Shown here: positions 58,318 through 64,000 of the stretch, piece by piece
Numbering within the stretch: position 1 is the first letter of the stretch
Layout of the letters: every line of letters starts with the position of its first letter
Position numbers and translations under genes: made by a program
The notes under the pieces: model-generated
The model's database searches: none
Told to the model about the DNA's origin: nothing
Seen by the model: the letters and a program-made list of their open reading frames with translations, nothing else
DNA from: Methanosarcina barkeri MS
GTDB taxonomy: Archaea; Halobacteriota; Methanosarcinia; Methanosarcinales; Methanosarcinaceae
Assembly (NCBI RefSeq): GCF_000970025.1
Contig: NZ_CP009528.1
Coordinates: forward strand, 1,165,168 to 1,229,167
Reading direction: 5' to 3'
DNA length: 64,000 nucleotides

Positions 58318-58394
58318 AACTTTTGCGTTGTCTGCTTGTATCATATATTAAACTTTCAAAGTTTTTAATCTACCAAATAATTTTGGGATAAAAC
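58318..58394 (+). repeat. Dispersed 80-bp block, copy 3
   Basis: AACTTTTGCGTTGTCTGCTT, ATATTAAACTTTCAAAG, TTTTTAATCTACCAAATAAT and TTTGGGATAAAACA. It starts 10 nt after the MITE and lies 191 nt before the HNH start. Compare copies at 36845 and 56631. Confidence 0.8.
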
Positions 58395-58585
58395 AATCGT
58401 TTCTGATTATTTGACTATATGAAAATATACATAAACAATCCCATATTCAGAACTTTATTCAGTAAAATGTAAAATAGTAAATTGAATACTAAGCTTTTAC
58501 CAGAAGTCACCGAAAGTGAGTCATGGTGGAAGTTTTGGTAAGATTTGGACTACCAGTTAGTAAATATATGAAAGGTGGTTTACAG

Positions 58586-59407
58586 ATGGAAAGGCGGTAC
58601 TTGAAGGAATCTAATGGTCATTATGAAGTAGATATTGATATCTCTGTGGATGAGTGGAAGTCGATGCTTCAAAATCATGAAATTTTTTACGAAAACGCAT
58701 TGGATATGGTTTTGAAGTGGTATAATGAAGTTGGCCATCAAGCAACTGCTAATACAGTAAAGGAAAAATATTCACCTGAATTGAAACGTCCTCCATATAA
58801 CGGAATTGTCAAAGAATTAACTAGAAGGATTCTAAAACATTTGAATCGATTTGAAGTAATTGGTACTACAGGTAAAAAATCAGTATTCATCGTACCATTT
58901 GAAGGATGGTATGTTGACTACAAAAGACCTAATAAAGGATTCGTTTGGAAATTGAGAGATGAGTTGGTTCAAGCTTTAGAAGAAGTTGGTATGGTAGATA
59001 GACAAATATTTCTATCTAAAGAATACTTAGATAAAAAAGAGCAAGAAAATATTAACAAAGCGTTTCAGTTGTCTATATATGAATTGGAAAAAAAGATAGA
59101 TGCTAAAACAAAAAAGCAAACTCTGAAAACCACATCTGCAGCTTCGGTAAGATATGACCGAGATCCTGACGTTTCCGCTCTTGCGTTGAAGAAAGCTAAT
59201 GGTTATTGTCAACTTTGTGGTAACTTAGCTCCATTTTTAAAAAAAGATGGAACTCCTTTTTTGGAAGTTCATCACATCCGATGGTTGTCAGAAGGCGGGG
59301 TTGATGACAAAACGAATACTGTTGCTTTATGCCCTAATTGTCATCGTAAGATGCACATTTTAGACTTGCAGGATGATAGAGATTTCCTTATTAACTCAAT
59401 AAAATAA
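58586..59407 (+). CDS. HNH endonuclease
   Basis: A 273-residue protein with a C-terminal HNH nuclease domain: CQLC (208-211), LEVHHIRWLSEGG with the HH at 229-230, and CPNCHRKMH from 249. Four Cys form a structural zinc site. The first 150 residues form a separate helical, likely DNA-binding domain. ATG at 58586 follows AGGTGGTTTACAG; the longer frame from 58523 is less likely. HNH proteins of this layout occur as restriction or homing-type nucleases; target unknown. AT-rich like its neighbours. Confidence 0.85.
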   Translation: MERRYLKESNGHYEVDIDISVDEWKSMLQNHEIFYENALDMVLKWYNEVGHQATANTVKEKYSPELKRPPYNGIVKELTRRILKHLNRFEVIGTTGKKSVFIVPFEGWYVDYKRPNKGFVWKLRDELVQALEEVGMVDRQIFLSKEYLDKKEQENINKAFQLSIYELEKKIDAKTKKQTLKTTSAASVRYDRDPDVSALALKKANGYCQLCGNLAPFLKKDGTPFLEVHHIRWLSEGGVDDKTNTVALCPNCHRKMHILDLQDDRDFLINSIK

Positions 59408-59692
59408 ATAATAGAATTGGATAATTATTAATTTTTTTGATTTAGTATAACTTGTTACTCTCTCATTTTTTCAACATATTTAACCTATGTTTTTCTAAAC
59501 TTATTCATTCAATATACTGGAGGAGTATATGAGTTATGAATAGTTGCCCTTTAATCAACTGCAAAAAATAGTACGAAAAACATAGTAAACAGTAAACATA
59601 ACATTAAGAGCCTTATCTAGACATGAAAGCAAAAACAGACTATAATTTAAAAAACATTATATGTGATCGTATGTTACCAAATAGTGATTAAG
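59408..59692. other. Intergenic region between HNH and SIR2-like genes
   Basis: About 285 nt, strongly AT-rich, with no gene, hairpin or recognised repeat. GGAGGAGTATATGAG at about 59520 looks like an orphan ribosome binding site with ATG, but the frame closes within a few codons. Confidence 0.35.
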
Positions 59693-60835
59693 ATGAGTAA
59701 TAAAAATACTGGTTCTATGTATGCTGAAAACATATTATTATTAGGAGCTGGTTTTACTAAAAATTTTGGCGGTCTATTAGCAAGTGAAATGTGGGCTGAA
59801 ATATTTAATAATGAAAAAATTCAGGCTCAACCGAGAATTAAAAAATTAATGCTTAATAATTTCGATTATGAATCAGTTTATTACTCTGTGCTAGAAGGAT
59901 TAGAAGACAAAGAAAGTTTATTGCCAACTTTAAAATTTAAACGTAAAGAAAAAGACGCCATCCAAGAGGCCACGAAAGCTGCATACGACACCATAGACGA
60001 AACTCTTTTAAGGCGATTAAGAAAATACCCAGAAATAGAATGGATTCACAACACTGATACATTATTTTTTAATTTTGGCAATACAAAAAATAAAAGTTTT
60101 ATCTTTACACTGAATCAAGATTTGTTTATTGAAAGATTTTACCAAAATCCTCTTGAGCCTAGAGATCCTACCAAAATCTATATTCTTAGACTTTGTATTC
60201 CTGGAATTGATAAATATCCAGTATGGTATATGAATAGAGATTCTTTTTATGATTTTATTCCATTTTCAACTGATGAAGAAAGAGAACAATTCTATAATTT
60301 AAAAAAGGAAGATTATTATCTACTACCTAACGAAGATGTATTAAATTCTAGAAAAGAAAATCTGTTGAAAAAAGAAAGTTATTTTCTGATAAAGCTCCAC
60401 GGGTCATATAATTGGATTAGTTCTAATGGATCAAAATCAATGGTTATCGGCAGGGGCAAAACTGAACAGATTAATAATGAACCTTTATTGAGATTTTATT
60501 TTGACACTTTTAAAGAAGTACTTTCACAGGATAAACGTCGTTTATTAGTAATAGGTTATGGTTTTGGCGATGAACATATTAACAGTGTAATATCTAATGC
60601 TGTTAAAAATCATGGACTTAAAATTTATATCCTTTCGCCAGAGTCACCAAAAAGTTTTAAAGAAAAATTATGTGATGGATGCGGAAAGTCTAAAGATATT
60701 ATTAATATATGGAACGGAGTTTCAGGTTACTTCCAATGTGTAGAAGATGTTTTATTAAAGGATACATATGGTAATCAATCTGAAAAAGAGCATTTTTATA
60801 ATGTATTCTTCGGTAAAAACAACTGGAAGTTATAA
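59693..60835 (+). CDS. SIR2-like (NADase-type) protein
   Basis: A 380-residue SIR2-domain protein. Signature regions: LLLGAGFTKNFGG (NAD loop, residues 15-27), FTLNQD (138-143), IKLHGSYNW (around 233-241), VIGYGFGDEHIN. This matches the SIR2_2-type domain of antiphage and Argonaute-associated NADases, not the classic deacetylase with its zinc ribbon, though CDGCGKS late in the chain is a lone CxxC. ATG at 59693 follows the open frame from 59663. Isolated, AT-rich, next to HNH; a defence role is likely but unproven. Confidence 0.82.
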   Translation: MSNKNTGSMYAENILLLGAGFTKNFGGLLASEMWAEIFNNEKIQAQPRIKKLMLNNFDYESVYYSVLEGLEDKESLLPTLKFKRKEKDAIQEATKAAYDTIDETLLRRLRKYPEIEWIHNTDTLFFNFGNTKNKSFIFTLNQDLFIERFYQNPLEPRDPTKIYILRLCIPGIDKYPVWYMNRDSFYDFIPFSTDEEREQFYNLKKEDYYLLPNEDVLNSRKENLLKKESYFLIKLHGSYNWISSNGSKSMVIGRGKTEQINNEPLLRFYFDTFKEVLSQDKRRLLVIGYGFGDEHINSVISNAVKNHGLKIYILSPESPKSFKEKLCDGCGKSKDIINIWNGVSGYFQCVEDVLLKDTYGNQSEKEHFYNVFFGKNNWKL

Positions 60836-60983
60836 CATAAAATGATTACTTATTAACTTCTAACTTCCTTTTGATTGAAGTAATTCATGTGATTTTTTGT
60901 AATTTTTTTGATTACAACTCTGCCAGACATCCAATACTAATAGAAATTCAATTCTGTAAGAAAGCCATACCTGTCCAGAAAGT

Positions 60984-61778
60984 TCACCCCTGAATAATTC
61001 CATCTTTCAACCTTATTACTCTGTCTGCGTATTCGGCATGCCATTCTTCATGTGTAACCATTACAATTGTCTGTCCTTTTTCCTGATTGAATTTCTCGAA
61101 AAGGTCAAGGACTTCCTTTGAGGTCTGGGAATCCAGATTAGCACAGGGCTCGTCTGCAAAAAGGACTTCTGGGGAATGGGCAAGGGCTCTGGCTATTGAG
61201 ACTCTCTGCTGCTGGCCGCCGCTCATCTTGGAAGGGAGTTGCTGAAGGCGGTCGCCAAGCCCAACTGCGGAAAGAATTTCTGCGGCTGCGGATTCACATT
61301 CGGTTTTACTTTTGCCCTGCATTATAAGGGAGATATAGACATTTTCCATAGCATTGAGCTCGGGAAGTAAAGCATAGTCCTGAAAGACATAGCCCAGGTT
61401 ATGCAACCTGAATTTGCCTTTTTCGCTGTCTGAAAGTCTGGAGGTATCCGTACCGTCTATAATGACTTTTCCCGAATTTGGGGTATCAAGCAGGCCGAGC
61501 TGGTTCAGAAGAGTGGTTTTGCCTGAACCACTAGGGCCCATGATTGCAATGAACTCTCCACGCCGGATTCTTACATTTACGCTGCGCAGGGCCCGGACCT
61601 CTACCTCTCCCATCTTGAAGGTTCGCACGATATCGATACCCTCTATAATAGTATCTATAATAGTATCCTCTGTCGGTTTTTGGATTTCATCCGTACTTTT
61701 TATTGCTTCCTCAGTCTGCTTTTGGATTATTTCCATAGTTTTTACTGCTTCTTCAGCCTGCTTTTGGATTATTTCCAT
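60984..61778 (-). CDS. LolD/MacB-type ABC transporter ATPase
   Basis: A 264-residue ATPase. Walker A GPSGSGKTTLLNQLGLLD, signature SGGQQQRVSIARAL, Walker B LFADEPCANLD. The core begins near IIEGIDIVRTFKMGEVEVRA; the first about 47 residues are a repeat-rich extension (MEIIQKQAEEAVKT, MEIIQKQTEEAIKST, DEIQKPTEDTI), not present in typical family members. It is downstream of the permease and likely forms one exporter with it. Confidence 0.92.
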   Translation of the reverse strand: MEIIQKQAEEAVKTMEIIQKQTEEAIKSTDEIQKPTEDTIIDTIIEGIDIVRTFKMGEVEVRALRSVNVRIRRGEFIAIMGPSGSGKTTLLNQLGLLDTPNSGKVIIDGTDTSRLSDSEKGKFRLHNLGYVFQDYALLPELNAMENVYISLIMQGKSKTECESAAAEILSAVGLGDRLQQLPSKMSGGQQQRVSIARALAHSPEVLFADEPCANLDSQTSKEVLDLFEKFNQEKGQTIVMVTHEEWHAEYADRVIRLKDGIIQG

Positions 61779-61816
61779 ATTTTCACCCTTTGTTTTGCCC
61801 CATTTATTTGCCCCAT

Positions 61817-63022
61817 TTATTTGCCCCAGATCAGGTCAAGAAGATCTTTCTGAGCCAGTTTATACGCAGGAATTACCGAGCCCACTACAGAAGAAAGAAA
61901 CAGGAGGACTGCCCGATTTAAGGCTTCTGCATTGTCCAGCTTGAGGCTCATGTCTCCAAGCGGGATTTCTACAGGATGGGAAACCGTATAAGGCACAAGC
62001 CCAAAGCGCATAAACAAGTAGCCAAGTATAACACCCGCGCCTGCGTAAAGCATGGCCTGGAGCACAAAGGATGTAACTATCACGTTTTGTTCTATCCCTA
62101 TTGCTTTCTGAACCCCTATCTGTCTTTTTTTATTCACAATATTTACGTAAATAACCACAAAGATGATCACAAAAGCAATTAGCAGGCCGATTGCATTCAT
62201 AATATTCCTGACCAGCCCAAGTGTGCTTTCGATCAGCCGGAGGAGACCTGCAAATTCATGCCAGGTACGGATATTCTCACTGATGCCAAGAGAAAGGAGC
62301 GCAGTTCTGGTATCGTCCTCAGGTGTACCGTCTGCGGTTTTAACGGCTATTTCCTGAGCAAGGTCCCTGCCCTCAATACCCAGCATTTCTTCAAGGTCAG
62401 CTCTGGTAAGATAGGCTGAGGCATCAGCCATGAAATAGCGCGTTGTATAGATTCCTTTTACCCTGAACTCCCGGGTTACACCTCCGATTGTGAGTTCAAC
62501 GGTATCTCCTACTTCCACACCTCCTAAAGATCTCGAGTCCATGAGGGCTCCGAAACCTCCTGAGACCTCCCTGCCCAGAATAATCTCTCCTTTATCAGGC
62601 CTGCTCAGAAATTCCCCACTTATCATAGCATCTTCAAGGCCTGTTACAAAGATCTCGTCCGCAGGATCTATCCCATAAACCGTAGCTCCTATTTCTTTCT
62701 CTTTATAGCGGACGTTTCCAGTCATTTTCAGGCGAGCTGAGGTCCCTACCACCTGCGGAAGACTTTCTATCTTTTTCTGGAGGGCTGATGCGTCCTCTAT
62801 ATAGCGTTCCTCTTCCTTCGGTTCGACCACGACGTTTCCGGTCTGAAAGTTCACCATAAGTTCATTAAACTTGAGCGTAACCCCAGCCAGCATGCTTGAA
62901 AAAAGCACAAGCTGTATAAAGATCAGGGTCAGGACGAAAACTGTAAAGATTGTAATCCCTTTATTGCCCCTGGTTATGGAGCGACTGGCAAGGAAGAAGG
63001 AAACTCTCGCTTTTTCGAGCAT
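61817..63022 (-). CDS. FtsX/MacB-type ABC transporter permease
   Basis: A 401-residue permease with the four-helix plan: one helix near the N-terminus (ITIFTVFVLTLIFIQLVLFS), a large extracellular domain, and three C-terminal helices, the last followed by a basic end. It is 38 nt upstream of the ATPase start. Related systems move lipids, lipoproteins or peptides, or transduce signals. Confidence 0.9.
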   Translation of the reverse strand: MLEKARVSFFLASRSITRGNKGITIFTVFVLTLIFIQLVLFSSMLAGVTLKFNELMVNFQTGNVVVEPKEEERYIEDASALQKKIESLPQVVGTSARLKMTGNVRYKEKEIGATVYGIDPADEIFVTGLEDAMISGEFLSRPDKGEIILGREVSGGFGALMDSRSLGGVEVGDTVELTIGGVTREFRVKGIYTTRYFMADASAYLTRADLEEMLGIEGRDLAQEIAVKTADGTPEDDTRTALLSLGISENIRTWHEFAGLLRLIESTLGLVRNIMNAIGLLIAFVIIFVVIYVNIVNKKRQIGVQKAIGIEQNVIVTSFVLQAMLYAGAGVILGYLFMRFGLVPYTVSHPVEIPLGDMSLKLDNAEALNRAVLLFLSSVVGSVIPAYKLAQKDLLDLIWGK

Positions 63023-63060
63023 AATAGGCCATCCTTTCTGGTTAATTCCGTTTTCGGGCT

Positions 63061-63150
63061 TGTTTCCTGGATTTTTGTTTTCAAGATTTTTGTTTCCAGG
63101 ATTTTTGTTTCCAGGATTCTTATTTCCAGAATTTTTGTTTCCATGATGCT
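63061..63150. repeat. 15-nt tandem repeat array
   Basis: Six copies of a 15-nt unit, consensus TGTTTCCAGGATTTT, from 63061 to 63150, with substitutions. The array lies in the 134-nt spacer between the CARDB-type gene's stop and the permease start and ends six nt from that stop. Confidence 0.93.
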
Positions 63151-63156
63151 TGGATT

Positions 63157-64000
63157 TTAGAGCTTACCTTTCTTTTTCGTATAAAGAATCACAGCTGCAA
63201 GGACCAGGACGGCTCCAAGAACAATTGGAATAACACTTCCTTCCTGTCTCTTCACATTAAAAGTCAGGTTCTCGCTAACCTGGTGCTCGCCAAAATCATC
63301 CTCATACTCGACCAGCAGGGTTACATTCTGATCACCTGTTTTTTCAGGAGTGAATGTAAAAACTGCAGGAGCATCATCATCCTTATCCAGACGCCCGAGA
63401 AAAGCACTCGTGCTTCCGCTGCCCTCAAGCCCCTCAAGCCTGGCTTTGACTGAGCGAGCTTCCCCTTCCCCAACATTTTCGAGCCTTAAAGTAAGGGATG
63501 CCTGCTGTCCTTTCACAGGTATCTCCGGGTCAAATTTCAGGCTTGAAATATCAATTTGCGCCCTATTAAGTACGTTAATTCCAATTTCCTGGATCTTGTC
63601 TATCTGGAAGGTCTCAGTGTTATTCGAGGCTGTTATCCGCAGTGGAATCCTGTAAGGCTTCACATCAGCATTGCTGCCCAGAAGAAGTTTGAAAGAGAGG
63701 TTTTCGGAACTGCCTGCACTCAGGTTCTCAAAGAAACGGACGTTATCTTCCAGCGGGATTAAAGGTGACGAGCTGTTGAGGTTAAGCATTACCCTGACAT
63801 TTTTTGCGTTCCCGTTTCCTGCATTCTTAACTGATGTCTTCAGATAGAACTCCTGTCCAGGAACTATGGCTCCTGAAGAGAAATTATCCTCATTTACAGG
63901 AAGAATTTCAGTGCTGCTGAGTACAAGGTCCGGGTTTCCTTCCACCCGAATAGGAATTCTTTTAGAAAAACTTGTCCCGCTCTTGTCTTTAATAGTGAAT
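63157..64000 (-). CDS. Surface protein with CARDB/NEW3-type domains (partial)
   Basis: The frame extends past the right edge; at least 280 residues are visible. Repeats of the COG1361/NEW3 type are seen: LYLKTSVKNAGNGNAKNVRV-like stretches (FYLKTSVKNAGNGN), ASLTLRLENVGEGEARSV. The C-terminus has a membrane helix (VIPIVLGAVLVLAAVILY) and a basic KKKGKL tail. This is a membrane-anchored extracellular adhesive or binding protein. It heads the ABC operon and may be its outside partner. The start is outside the window. Confidence 0.85.
   Translation of the reverse strand, partial: FTIKDKSGTSFSKRIPIRVEGNPDLVLSSTEILPVNEDNFSSGAIVPGQEFYLKTSVKNAGNGNAKNVRVMLNLNSSSPLIPLEDNVRFFENLSAGSSENLSFKLLLGSNADVKPYRIPLRITASNNTETFQIDKIQEIGINVLNRAQIDISSLKFDPEIPVKGQQASLTLRLENVGEGEARSVKARLEGLEGSGSTSAFLGRLDKDDDAPAVFTFTPEKTGDQNVTLLVEYEDDFGEHQVSENLTFNVKRQEGSVIPIVLGAVLVLAAVILYTKKKGKL

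Overview
The window is chromosomal DNA from a methanogenic archaeon of the genus Methanosarcina. The evidence is a dimethylamine methyltransferase gene with an in-frame amber (pyrrolysine) codon, the archaeal order rpoA1-rpoA2-rpl30e-nusA-rps12-rps7-fusA-tuf-rps10, TrmB and HxlR regulators, PGF-CTERM-like surface proteins, an XPB-Bax1 pair, and long AT-rich intergenic regions. I cannot assign a species from sequence alone.

Layout. 1-8152: transcription and translation operon on the plus strand. 8153-12015: decayed stretch with a DUF4139 pseudogene, an MFS transporter remnant, one intact methyltransferase and one broken one. 12016-20008: Opp/Nik-type ABC importer with two paralogous binding lipoproteins, a methyltransferase, an unlisted 51-codon gene, two permeases and two ATPases. 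20454-26495: small redox, stress and regulatory genes mixed with broken ones (hemerythrin, ferredoxin, SnoaL-like). 26804-30871: ADP-forming acyl-CoA synthetase alpha-type protein, Glu/Leu-type dehydrogenase, alpha/beta hydrolase. 31553-36181: two surface proteins and a Kup potassium transporter. 36182-39165: Kup remnant, a 117-bp MITE, a zinc-ribbon protein and an AAA ATPase. 39354-44157: mtbC-mtbB-permease methylamine operon, with the permease split by a 1137-bp insertion sequence. 44709-53039: methyltransferase, PflX-like radical SAM protein, Gdx-type SMR exporter, Clp-class membrane protease, a broken methyltransferase, and the Bax1-XPB pair. 53040-60835: gene-poor, AT-rich accessory region with two homologous candidate structured RNAs, a MITE-like element, a three-copy dispersed block (third copy at 36.9 kb), and three solitary genes (unknown membrane protein, HNH nuclease, SIR2-like protein) resembling a defence island. 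60984-64000: MacB/LolD-type ABC system next to a CARDB/NEW3-type surface protein.

How the genes work together. The first 8 kb builds RNA polymerase, ribosome and elongation factors. mtbB transfers methyl groups from dimethylamine to the corrinoid protein MtbC, and the broken permease would have supplied the substrate. The Opp/Nik-like cluster looks like uptake of a nickel-like ion, peptide or metal chelate, and the methyltransferase inside it suggests a modified ligand; this is inference.

Most notable: (1) a pair of about 190-nt minus-strand RNA candidates with matching TATA boxes and a terminal helix kept by wobble-compatible changes; (2) the importer-methyltransferase-micro-ORF cluster; (3) an insertion sequence that split the methylamine permease with an exact 7-bp duplication, and a related 117-bp MITE; (4) an 80-bp block found upstream of two accessory genes and a kup remnant; (5) many short tandem arrays, each with its own unit length, mostly just downstream of stop codons; (6) a probable CTG start for bax1.
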